Below, one piece after another: positions 49,062 to 58,210 of a stretch of DNA of 64,000 nt (positions are counted from its first letter, which is position 1; every line of letters starts with the position of its first letter). The notes under the pieces are model-generated. The model was not told where the DNA came from. It made no database searches and saw only the letters and a list, made by a program, of their open reading frames with translations. The position numbers and the translations under genes were made by a program. This stretch comes from Corythucha ciliata (lineage: Eukaryota > Arthropoda > Insecta > Hemiptera > Tingidae), in contig CM075938.1 in assembly GCA_038030265.1 (NCBI GenBank), positions 14,919,009 through 14,983,008 on the forward strand. Direction: 5' to 3'.

Positions 49062-49651
49062 TTGTCGGAGACTTTCGAGATGGACCTAAAAGTCAATATC
49101 GGACTACTGGAAGGCAAGAGCAATTGGGCTACCTGGAAGTACAAGGTTTTGATTCTTTTGAGGAGTATTCCCAGAGGCGAAGATGTGGTCAAAGGTACAA
49201 TTTTGAAGCCCACGAAGCCTAACGCAAGTTCTAGCGAAAATGAGGTAAGAGACTACGAAATTAAGTTAAACCTCTACCAAAACGCCGATACGAAAGCCCT
49301 TCTAGTTTTAACAACTAATATGACTGAAGAGACACTCACTAAGTGATGCGTTTTGACAATTCGAGAGATGTATGGAATGAGCTCCATAGACTTTATGACG
49401 GAGTTACTGAAGACAAAACGTTCAATTTATGTATGCAATTTTTCACGTACAAATACGACTCCGACGATGACATGACAAATCACCTCTCAAAATTGAAGAA
49501 TATTTGGAACAGTCTTAATATAGAAATTTGTTGTCCGGAACGTCCAGACAAACTTCCAGAAATTCTATTAATTTGCAAAATTCTCGATACACTACCCCTA
49601 GAGTATTTTTCGTTTAGATCAAGTTGGCAGTTAATGCAGAAGTCAGAATGA
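49062..49651 (+). pseudogene. gag: copia gag, frameshifted and stopped
   Basis: Two overlapping frames, 49062-49346 and 49343-49651, form one gag. The N-terminal part has the G-x-NWATWKYK pattern of copia-type gag. The second part has DVWNELHRLYDG, the W-x-x-L-x-x-xY motif of the UBN2/Retrotran_gag_2 family. A one-base deletion near 49342 separates them. An in-frame TGA at 49649-49651 ends the second piece, and the same frame continues afterwards. The first ATG in frame is at 49080. The product would form the nucleocapsid shell around the element RNA. It is not expressible intact here. Confidence 0.85.
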
Positions 49652-50196
49652 TCGATCGAAAACCTGACTAGTCAGCTTTGTGCTCACGAGAGAGTTTTGA
49701 AGGGAGCGTGTGCTGAGTCAAAAGGCGAACAGGCCTTGTTGTCGTTGTCTAAAGTTAAGACGAAAAGTAAAATAAGTTGCTATTATTGTAAAAAAGAAGG
49801 ACAGATTGTGAAAAATTGTTTGAAGTGGAAAAAAGACGGTTGTCCACCAAAACAAGTGAACAAGAGGGACAATGAATTGTCTAACATGACATTAATGGTA
49901 GCTGACGTTTTTTCAGCTGAAAGTGACCGTACAAACTGGTACGTCGACAATGGGACAACAAACCATATTTGTAACAATGAAAAAATGTTCAAGTCAATAA
50001 AATCTTTCACTAGTCCCCGTAAAGTTACCACCGCAGACGGGAAAACAGCGAATGCTGAGGGCTATGGTGACATAGAACTTTCGATTTCGAAAGGTAACTC
50101 TATTTCTAAAGTTACTCTATCGAACGTGTGGTTGGTGCCAAGTATGCACAATAACCTTTTCTCAGTTCTGTCGGCACATGACAAACACGCCAAGAG
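49652..50196 (+). pseudogene. pol: copia nucleocapsid zinc knuckle and protease, cut by a transposon
   Basis: The frame continues gag in phase. CYYCKKEGQIVKNC (near 49777-49818) is a CCHC knuckle whose His is replaced by Gln. WYVDNGTTNHIC (near 49939-49974) is the copia protease active site region, but the usual D-S/T-G reads D-N-G, so catalysis is doubtful. The frame is cut at 50196 by the DNA transposon at 50199. Coding resumes in the same phase after its right end at 52603, which shows that the insertion split an already formed gene. Confidence 0.85.
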
Positions 50197-50198
50197 TA
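50197..50198 (+). repeat. TA target duplication of the nested transposon, left
   Basis: TA precedes CCCAACTAGCAC and recurs after GTGCTAGTTGGG at 52601-52602. Removing one TA and the element restores the copia reading phase, which supports TA as the duplicated target. Confidence 0.65.
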
Positions 50199-52600
50199 CC
50201 CAACTAGCACAATTGGTCGCATTTAGGTTCATTTGCGACATGCGACCTATTCTGTAATACTTCCGACGTCGGATTCTGGTGGTTTGGGTGGCTTAGCTAC
50301 ATCTTGCCGCTTTCGACGTTGCCATATCGTCCGATCGACGGACTGTCGTTGTATTACTAATTTCCGACGGAAATTAGACATCAGAAAAGTATAGCAGTAT
50401 ATTCTGACGTCGTAGCGCTGTCAAATATTTTTACTACATGGTTAACATGAAATTATGCCGTTGCTGCGAGGTCGGGAATGTGTAGTACAGTTTTCCGACG
50501 ATATGTTTTCGTCATAACCTTGTACTACAAGTTTATGACGTCGCTTTGAGGTCGCATCATTATATCATAAACGTAATCAAGAATAGAGAGGTCGAAGCGT
50601 CGTCGTGAGAATGTACTACAGATTTCTGACAATTTTTCTACCATAGGGTCAATCATTATAATTAAAGCGACCCGGACGACGTTTCTCTGCCGTCGCATTC
50701 TTATGCGTGAAGTCGTTGACGTTTCCCAGACGTCATAATAACGATATATTTTCAGTCTAAGCAAGGAACTGAATAACGTTTTTACGACGTCGGGGCATTA
50801 AAATTTTTGAAGACGTTTTTGGTTTTTATCAGTTAGTAGTTTGTGTCCGCCAGCAGGTCACGATGAAGCGGTTCAAGTCTTCCTCATCGTATTACCAACG
50901 ACTGAAGAAATACACGAAAAGAGATGATTCTGGAAAAAGTCGTGAAAGTTTTATCGAAGATGTAGGATCTACAGTTGTGACTAATTCCAGTTTAGTCGAT
51001 ATTTCTCCATCAATGCAATCAATCAACGGCGATCGACAGCCCTTAGCAGTACTCTCTTGCCCCAATAACCGTGGCGATGCAGATGACGATGCCGTCCGTA
51101 AGGATGCCGTAGTAAGCGAGTGTTTCAGCAAGCCTATTGACACTGAAGAGCATCCATCAACATCAGACGGGGCGTTGTCACTAAAGGATGAATTGAAATC
51201 GTGGGTTTCTTCACACAACATTTCACACCGTGCAGTCAATCACCTCCTACAGATCCTTCGATGGCCACACAGAGTTGAGCTGCTTCCAAAGGACGCGAGG
51301 TCACTCCTTGGAACTCCAAGATTAATTAATATTTAGGAGATGGGTGCTGGTGAGTTCTGGTACGGAGGGCTAGAAGCTTGCCTCCTCAGCCAAATGGCTG
51401 GCGTCGAAATCCCTCCCGACAGTCTGCTCTCTCTAAATTTCAATATGGATGGGATAACAGAAACACAGCACCGCCGGCAAACCAAAGTCAATGCAATCAC
51501 TACACACTACTCCGACTCTTTCCTATCTCTCACTCAACGGAGGCTTTGGCGCCAAAACAACTATGTGTTTTCCTACTTTACCCGACCAGTTGTCGTGTTT
51601 CGTACAGACTTTTATAACTCACATACAAACTTGGTCTACTTCTCGACCTCTTGTCGAGAGTTGTACATAATTGTGTTCCAAATCATAACCTGTGGTCGTC
51701 AATATTACAACTTCGTTACAAATAAATAACTTGAGGTCGTATCATATACACACTTATTAATCAATTGCAACTCATGGTCGGGAATATTATGTTTTTCGTA
51801 CGTATATCCGACAACGCCATTTTAAAGGATTTTCTATTTATTTATTTTTTTGGCAAATGTCTCATTTGCACGTAATTATGATTTTCAAGTACCAAATTCT
51901 GCTTTAAATAGTAATCTACCACAAAACAGATAGGTACTTGACTAATCAGCACAAGAAACTATATTTTTCAAGCACTTTTAAATTTCTCACCACTCATAAA
52001 TTTGAATAATGAATTAATCTCACGGTGTTGTTTCAAGGGGGAACTCATTTCTAAGAGTTAAAATAAAATATCAGTCGATGAAATGATATTCGTTTGTGTT
52101 TTTGACTATGAAGAGAAATGGAATGATAGCCCCAGATATAACGTCGTGCATCTGGAATAAAGAAGGCCGTCTATGAGCATCACGTTGAGAGGCACCGCGC
52201 TCTTCGAGTGGCTTTCGTTGACCGCCACACCAACAGTGTAATTATTTATAACACTTTGCGACTTGTAATAGAAACATTGAACACCATACTGTAGTCCAGG
52301 CGACATTTGGTCTGAGGAGCTATAATCTTGTGTCATATCAGTTAGATTTTGAACAGAAAATCGTAGTAGTATTGTAACACAGAATTCTGTTGTACAAATA
52401 TACTGCAGCAAATTGTGGTATGACTGTATTACGGATATAGCGACTTCGTGCAACCAGTAGTCGCTGGGTGACGTCGTCACGACTCAAATGTATACCACCG
52501 CTTTGGTCGTATTTTGGTTGTGGCGAAGTCGATGTGATGTCGCCTGATGACGTCGGGTCATGTTTCCCGACGTCGAGACGACTAAATCGTGCTAGTTGGG
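50199..52600 (+). mobile_element. Nested 2.4-kb DNA transposon, GACGTC-rich, deleted
   Basis: The ends are CCCAACTAGCAC and its exact inverse, with looser symmetry (ATT...GTCG) further inward, flanked by TA. Several hundred bp inside both ends are full of CCGACG, GACGTCG and GAGGTCG words in both orientations, unlike the surrounding DNA. A transposase fragment lies at 50863-51460. The element is too short for a full transposase and is internally deleted. The TA target is shared by mariner-like and a few other superfamilies. The protein fragment reminds me of transposase-domain proteins with an LPKDARxLLGTP motif found in arthropods and cnidarians, possibly CACTA-related, but this assignment is from memory and unsure. 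Confidence 0.8.
50863..51460 (+). pseudogene. Truncated transposase-like gene of the nested element
   Basis: The frame starts at 50863. It has a basic N-terminus rich in Ser, Tyr and Lys, then an acidic linker of about 90 residues. A conserved-looking segment follows, with LKDELKSWVSSHNISHRAVN (near 51175) and LLPKDARSLLGTPR (near 51286). A TAG stops it at 51334-51336. The same phase then continues with GAGEFWYGGLEACLL and an LNFNMDG stretch before similarity fades near 51460. The rest of a transposase, including any catalytic core, is missing. The order matches N-terminal parts of large transposase-domain proteins as I remember them. A database comparison would decide. Confidence 0.6.
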
Positions 52601-52602
52601 TA
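52601..52602 (+). repeat. TA target duplication of the nested transposon, right
   Basis: This is the second TA, directly before copia coding sequence resumes with AAGTTCATGTC. Confidence 0.65.
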
Positions 52603-53699
52603 AGTTCATGTCAACAGCAGAAAGGTGCATTTTTGAAGTCAATGGGAAGACGATTCTGACGGGAAGGCGAATTCGTCACAATGGCCTTTATCAATTAGAC
52701 GTTAAAAATAACTACAGGCACACAACTGTTTCTTCAATTAATGCAGTTACCAATCAGAACCTATTGCTTCAGCTGTATCACGAACGTTTAGCCCATCAGG
52801 ACAAACGACATACAAGAAGAGTCATCGAACGGGAGCTTGGGGTTAAATTAAGCGGTAATTCTGAGCTATGCGAGGGCTGTGTGTACGGAAAAGCGCACTA
52901 ATTGAAGTTCGGTACCAGGCAAAGGGCGACTTCTCGTGGAGAAATAATTCATGCCGATGTCTGTGGCCCGTTTACGAAGTCTTTTTCGGGTTATCGTTAT
53001 TTTGTTCTTTTTAAAGATGACTTCACAAGATTCAAATTTATTTATTTCGTAAAAGAGAAGTCAGAAGTACACGAAAAGTTCCTTCGGGTACTCAAAGAAG
53101 CCGATAGAGCAGGTCACCGGGTCCGAGCTCTGATGTCAGACAACGGAGGTGAATTCGATTATTTAAAAATGAAAAAGACTCTAGATGAACATGGCATCGA
53201 ACAACTTTTAACGATGCCGTACTGCAGTGAGATGAATGGTTTTATCGAAAGGGAAAATCGTACAGTTGTCGAAGCAGCAAGAGCAATGTTACATTATCAC
53301 GGCCAATTACCGCAGGCATTGTGGGCAGAATTGACAAATGCAGCGGTTTACGTGTTGAATAGAACAGGAAACTCAGGTTCAAAAGATAAGTCACCATTCG
53401 AACTCTGGCTGGGGAAAAGACCAAGCATCAAACATTTAAGGATCGTCGGAAGCGAATGCTTCGTCCATATCCCGAAACAAAAAAGGAAAAAGTTTGATAA
53501 AAAAGCCGAAAAGGGAATCTTTGTCGGATATGACTTCGGAGGATACAGAATTTGGACTCACGGGAGAAAGATAATCAGATCTAGGGATGTTATATTCAAC
53601 GAAAAGCCATTAATCACACAGACCGTAACATCCATCCCAACAGACGAAAATCACGACAAAGAAATTACACATGGTAAAGAAATAGAAAAAAAAAAATGA
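52603..53699 (+). pseudogene. pol: copia protease C-terminus and integrase
   Basis: The region up to 52901 holds the end of the protease and the GAG-pre-integrase zinc domain (LYHERLAHQ, later CEGC). A TAA at 52899-52901 breaks it, and the same phase continues. From 52902 the integrase core shows the D-D-E residues: HADVCGPF (near 52951), MSDNGGEF (near 53134) and the Glu in NGFIERENRT (near 53236). The GKRPSIKHLRIVG and GIFVGYD motifs of the C-terminal part follow. The frame ends in an A-run near 53685-53697, where a length change puts the next coding part in another phase. The enzyme would join element DNA to the chromosome. Confidence 0.9.
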
Positions 53700-53736
53700 G
53701 AAGAAAAGTAACGAAGAAGAAAACTGTCAAGAAATA

Positions 53737-54157
53737 ATGGACGATGATGAGAATGAAGACTTTCATGGGTTCTCGGACGAGGAATTTGAAGAAGAAAACC
53801 AGACCGTGAAACTTCGAGATCCAAGCCGTATTCAACCTCCAGAAAGATACGGTTACGTCAATCACTTGGCAACTGAAACTCAAATTCCAGAAATCTATGA
53901 AGAAGCGATTCGTTCTGAAGAGGTAAAGAAATGGAGACAAGCGATGTCAGACGAAATCAGGTCTCTTAAAGAGAACGAAACTTGGGAGCTCGTTAAACTA
54001 CCTACAAATAAGAAAACCTATTGTCTTGCAAGTGGATTTTCAAAGCCAAAGAGAATCCAGATGGCTCAGTTGAAAGATACAAGGCTAGGCTAGTTGTGAA
54101 AGGTTTTCACAAAAGAAAGGAGTTGATTACCACGAAACATTTAGTCCTGTTACGAAA
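53737..54157 (+). pseudogene. pol: copia linker and reverse transcriptase N-terminus, frameshifted
   Basis: An acidic linker is followed by the conserved entry to the reverse transcriptase domain: EAIRSEEVKKWRQAMSDEI and ENETWELVKLP. Phase changes near 54030 and near 54112 interrupt the KWxF-K and [10 protein letters not shown] regions. Both conserved stretches are visible in the alternate phase. Confidence 0.85.
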
Positions 54158-54658
54158 ATGAGCACCATCCGAACCATTCTAAGTGTCGCAGCAAAGAAAA
54201 ATATGATTCTTACCCACTTTGACGTTTCTACAGCGTTTCTTTACGGAAAGCTTGACGAGGGCGAAGAAGTTTTTATAGAACAACCGGAAGGATTTGATGA
54301 TGGGTCAAGAAGAGTATGCAGGCTTAAGAGAAGCTTATATGGCCTGAAACAAGCTGCTAGATGTTGGCACAAGCGAATTACTCAAGTTTTCGAAAAACTG
54401 GGATTTAAAAAGAGCTCTGCAGATCCCTGTGTTTTCATTAAAATGGCGGACAACGATCAAATAGTTGTTGCTCTTTATGTAGACGACGGTCTTGTAGCTT
54501 CGACTAGCCAAACTCTCCTAGTTGATTTTTTGAGAGCGATGCAGACGGAGTTCAAGATAACTTTCAAACCATTGAATTACTTTCTCGGACTAGAAATTCA
54601 GCAGGATTCAGATGGTACCATAAAAATTATCAAAAGAATTACACTAGGCGTCTACTAG
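54158..54658 (+). pseudogene. pol: copia reverse transcriptase core
   Basis: The longest intact part of pol. The first catalytic Asp lies in THFDVSTAFLYGKL. The motifs EQPEGF, RSLYGLKQAARCWH and ADPCVF follow, and ALYVDDGLVAST carries the catalytic D-D pair. NYFLGLEIQQ marks the thumb region. A frameshift near 54632 then moves coding to the phase of the next piece. The active site residues are preserved even though the element as a whole is broken, which suggests moderate age. Confidence 0.92.
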
Positions 54659-54669
54659 AGAGGTTTGGC

Positions 54670-55412
54670 ATGGCCTCATGCAAACCGATTTCAACACCAA
54701 TAATCAGTGGACAAGAAACTACTGAACTAGGGAGAGAAAAAACCACGAATTTTCCGTTAGCCGTCGGTGGACTTATGTACTTAATGGTTTCAACCAGACC
54801 AGATATAGCCTACGCGGTTGGCGTGATGTCTCGGAAATTAGAAAATCCAACATCGGAAGACATTATAAAATTAAAACGAATTTTCAGGTATCTCAAAGGT
54901 ACTGAGGACGCCGGAATTGTATTCAGACCTGGAGATTCTACTCTCGAAGGATTCAGTGACGCAGATCTCGCTGGAGATGTCGAGACAGGACGTTCAACCA
55001 CAGGAGTTCTGTGCATTCATGCAAGTGGACCTATATCATGGATGAGCCAGAGACAATCAAGTGTTGCTCTTTCAACTACAGAAGCCGAGCTAGTAGCTGC
55101 GAGTGAGGCTGCTCGAGAAGTCGTTTGGGCAAGCAGACTCATAGAAAAATTGGAACAGAATTGAAAGACTCCAACAATTTTTATCTACAACGAAGCTGCT
55201 CTCAAACTGTCTAAAAATCCAGAGTTTCACAAGCGAACAAAACATATAAGAATTAGACATTTCTATGTGAGAGAGCTGGTTCAAGAAGGAATTTTAGACG
55301 TGAAACCTATCAGCTTAAGTCTCCAACTCGCTGACGTTCTAACGAAGCCATTAACAAAGCCTAGGTTGATGGCCTTGTCAAGCAAAATCGGAATGACGAA
55401 CATCTCTTCGAT
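54670..55412 (+). pseudogene. pol: copia RNase H and C-terminal end of pol
   Basis: GGLMYLMVSTRPDIAYAVG and the RNase H catalytic regions SDADLAGD, SVALSTTEAELVAASEAA and IYNEAALKL are present. The protein continues to LADVLTKPLTKPRL, the conserved C-terminal end of copia pol. A TGA at 55162-55164 interrupts the frame without a phase change. This domain would remove RNA from the hybrid during cDNA synthesis. Confidence 0.9.
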
Positions 55413-55421
55413 GAGGGAGAG
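55413..55421 (+). promoter_or_regulatory. Polypurine tract of copia
   Basis: GAGGGAGAG lies directly before TGTTGAAG of the 3' LTR, the expected place for the plus-strand primer. Confidence 0.8.
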
Positions 55422-55577
55422 TGTTGAAGTAGAACATCAAAAGTGTATCGTCTTAATTAACCAAATGGGGCTTCACCCTTTTGTTTATTGTTTTTATCCC
55501 ACCTGCTTTTTGAACTTGAAAATAGTTCAAAAAAACTAAATAGTCCGTTTTTTTATTTTTCACTCTAAAACTTAATA
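55422..55577 (+). repeat. 3' LTR of the copia element
   Basis: It is colinear with the 5' LTR, 7 bp shorter, and ends CTTAATA before the AATTA target copy. Confidence 0.92.
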
Positions 55578-55582
55578 AATTA
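55578..55582 (+). repeat. 5-bp target site duplication of copia, right
   Basis: AATTA follows the 3' LTR and matches 48839-48843. The restored site AAATTAGCGG is an ordinary R-D unit word. Confidence 0.85.
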
Positions 55583-56370
55583 GCGGTGTATGATCTATTT
55601 TTGCTCCGCGTTATCATTATTATCGTTATTTTTTTTATTTTTAACTATGTGGATTAGTGATTTTTCTCAGTTTTTGGCCAGAAGTTGCCTTCAGAAGCAA
55701 CAGATTTGTGTTTTCCTGAATTTTAGCCGCGAATAATCGTTTTAATGAATTTTAGCCGCTAAACATTTTATCATTTATATCCGCGAATTAGTATTTATAG
55801 CATACATTTTAGCAGTCATTTTCTCAATAATCTTGCCGTGTATTATTGTTTGTCCCAATTTTACCTGCTAATTAACCTTTTTCTAAATTTCGGCTGTGAT
55901 TTGGAGTTTTTCGCAATTTTAGCAGCGAATTAATGGTTTTCCTCCTTCATATTAGCGAATGATCGAGTTTTTGCAATGTATGTTGCGAATTTGATATTTT
56001 TCTCAATTTCAGTCCCGAGTTAGTGTTTTTTTTTTTTTCGATGTTAGCTGTGATTTTTTTCTTATTTAGCCTAGAATCGGTGTTTTTCTTGCCTCTTTTT
56101 AGCGTTTTTTAAAAGCCTTTTTTGCTTTTTGCGCTTGCAAAAAGCAGGACACCTATCAATTTTACCAAATAAGAGCAAATTAGCGTTTTTTCTTCATTTT
56201 AGCGATAAATAGGCTTATCTACTTCATACTTACTGTACACCGCGTATCAACGATTTTTTGTCAACTTGATCATCGAGATACCACGATTGAACACTTTTTC
56301 ACAGTTTTAGCCACGAATATCAGCGCTATTTCCAAATTTTCGGCTGCTTACTTGCCCCAAGAACAGCATA
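55583..56370 (-). repeat. R-D array right of copia, minus orientation
   Basis: Units such as AATTTTAGCCGCGAATAATC and AATTTTAGCAGCGAATTAA continue the inverted R-D array split by copia. T-runs lie near 55629 and 56028. Confidence 0.75.
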
Positions 56371-56384
56371 ACAGCTTTGGTCAT

Positions 56385-56430
56385 CAGGTCAAGGACCTGA
56401 AAAAAAAAACTGGGGATCAGCGTGTATTTC
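56385..56430 (-). repeat. Inverted copy of the R-D 5' landmark at the orientation switch
   Basis: Read from the minus strand, GCTGATCCCCAGTTTT followed by AGGTCCTTGA matches GCTGATCCCCAAGTTTCT...AGGTCCTTAAG at about 20099-20133 and the related segment near 26482-26518. This landmark normally lies close to the 5' start of an R-D array. Confidence 0.6.
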
Positions 56431-56439
56431 GTCTAATTA

Positions 56440-57190
56440 AGGTTAATGCTTGGCTACTTCGCGGCTTAAGTTTCCTTGAAGCTTCCGCGAATAAAGTGTA
56501 GAAAAAGCACCAATTATAGGCTACAAGTAGATCGACTTTTGAAGGCAAGTTCATGACTCAAACTGTTAAATAGCGCTAATTCCCAGGTAAAAGCGAAAAA
56601 AAATCAATAATTCGCAGCTAAAATTAAGAAAAGGCGCGAATTCATGGATGAAATCGTCGAGAAAAACCGTTCATTATCGGCAAAATTCAGGGATAACATA
56701 ATTACTGCATAAATTAAGAAAAATTTCGCGGCTATTGAAAAGGAAATAAATAGCTAATTCACGGCCAAAATGGTGACAAAACTCCAATTCGCGGTTTAAA
56801 TGGAGAAAACGTCAACCGCTAATCTGCGACCAAATTCAGAAAAAGCGTTATGTAATTCGTGGCGAAAATTGCGTAAAACTCGAATTCGTGGCTGAAATGA
56901 AGAAAAATTGACACTGGTGGGGAGGGGGGGTTAATTCAAAAAATGAGGAAATGGTCAGCCGCGATTGCCGGAGACAACTTCGTGGTCGTGGTCAATTAGG
57001 AAAATAACACTAATTTACGTCAAAATTGAGAAAATCGTAAACTCGCGGCTAAAATGGAGGCAAATCGCTTATTATGTAATATAATATGTATGGCTCATTC
57101 ACCGCTGAAAGTGAGAAAAGCCGCTGAAGTGTAAAAAAAACGCTAAATCACGGTTAAAATGGTGAAAATCCCAAACTGCGGCTTATTCTG
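56440..57190 (+). repeat. R-D array, plus orientation
   Basis: Units such as GCTAAAATTAAGAAAAGGCG and CGGCTAAAATGGAGG run rightwards, head-to-head with the inverted array on the left. A G7 run occurs near 56924. Confidence 0.7.
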
Positions 57191-57218
57191 AATGGGGACT
57201 TCATGGTGGCGCTGGTGA

Positions 57219-57259
57219 AAGATTTGCCCGGGGGCGCCAAATGTCTAAGGTCGGCACTG
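57219..57259 (-). mobile_element. hAT-like right terminus of the composite R-D locus
   Basis: AAGGTCGGCACTG ends at 57259 and resembles TAGGTCCGCCAGTG, the right end of the element at 19791-21959. Both lie at the 3' side of plus-oriented R-D arrays. A GC-rich stretch, GCCCGGGGGCGCC, precedes it. Confidence 0.45.
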
Positions 57260-57261
57260 TC

Positions 57262-57500
57262 TATCCACAATATGACCTAACAGCATTATGGTCTAGCCAC
57301 AAGATAGTCCATCCTCAGCATGGTCTAATCACAATATGACCTGACCGCAATTATGTTCAAACCACAAGATTGTCCTGTCGCAATAGTTACGATCTAGCCA
57401 CAATTTATAATCTAACCGCAATAGGATCCATACCTCAGTATGGTCCAACCACAATTTGTTCTAACTACAGTTTATCCACAACATACTCTGACCGCGGTTT
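57262..57500 (-). repeat. R-E repeat, inverted
   Basis: Words such as TATGGTCTAGCCACAA and ATGGTCTAATCACAATATG are the reverse complement of the units at 13160-13440. The block follows directly after the hAT-like terminus. Confidence 0.7.
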
Positions 57501-58210
57501 TTTGAACCAAATGCTCGGTCGACAAATATGGACGCCCAGGTGACCCTTGCCAATCTTGCCAAGATGCTTCAAGGGGGCCGTCAGCTCCTCCCTAAAAGTG
57601 TCCAAAATTGTATGCATTCAGTTTGGTTTTAGTCATCTATCTAGACTCGAGAGCAGTCAATTGTTGTCCTCGTGCGTCCAGGCTGCCCCTATCGACTCTA
57701 TAGGACATTGGTTTGCTTGACCACTGCCACGGAAAAATTCGCGTGCCCTTTTGCGGTCAAAACAGGCAGTGCCACTTGGAGGACTCCTGTAACGGCTTAT
57801 GTCTGCTGATAATGCCAAGAGAAATTCCAGGATCTAAAATGAAATTCCACAGAAAAATTGACAGCTTGAATGCCTATTATTTCATTAAGAGCCTAACTAA
57901 ACGTTTTTGTGGCCAATTTCGGGTTTTTTCGCGTTCAAGGGGGCTTCTCGACAGGGGAAACTTGGAATTTTCTAGGCAAAGTTTCTGTACGGGTGTACCG
58001 CGTACCCACATAACCGTCTTGTTCTCTTGATTCCGTGTTGCCAAAGGTACAATATCGAGGCCTCCTCGTCACCATCGGATTATTTAGCCGTAGTTCACAG
58101 TAAAAAAGTGTCACTGACCAACATTTTTGATACATGGAACTTCCTCGTTGTAGAAAACCTTTGTTGTAGTTTGTCGTCAAACGACAACAACAAATCCTTT
58201 GGAGTACGCC
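57501..58210. other. Unassigned stretch
   Basis: A 105-codon frame (57713-58030) and short frames are present without recognisable domains. I see no repeat structure. Confidence 0.35.

Larger units (their letters stand above)
48844..55577 (+). mobile_element. Complete but defective Ty1/copia LTR retrotransposon
   Basis: The element is bounded by 163- and 156-bp LTRs and a 5-bp AATTA target duplication. Without a 2.4-kb nested transposon it would be about 4.33 kb, typical of animal copia elements. The gene order (gag, zinc knuckle, protease, integrase, reverse transcriptase, RNase H) is that of Ty1/copia, with integrase before reverse transcriptase. At least three in-frame stops and about five frameshifts break the single polyprotein frame. 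The LTRs differ by two indels and substitutions, so the insertion is not recent. It landed within an R-D satellite array. Mobilisation by this copy is not possible. Confidence 0.95.

Noticed and set aside
50525..50764. Minus-strand frame in the nested transposon
   Set aside because: It lies in the GACGTC-rich subterminal region and reflects its repeated words, not a protein.
48844..55577. The copia element as an active retrotransposon
   Set aside because: It has at least three in-frame stops, several frameshifts, diverged LTRs and a 2.4-kb insertion.
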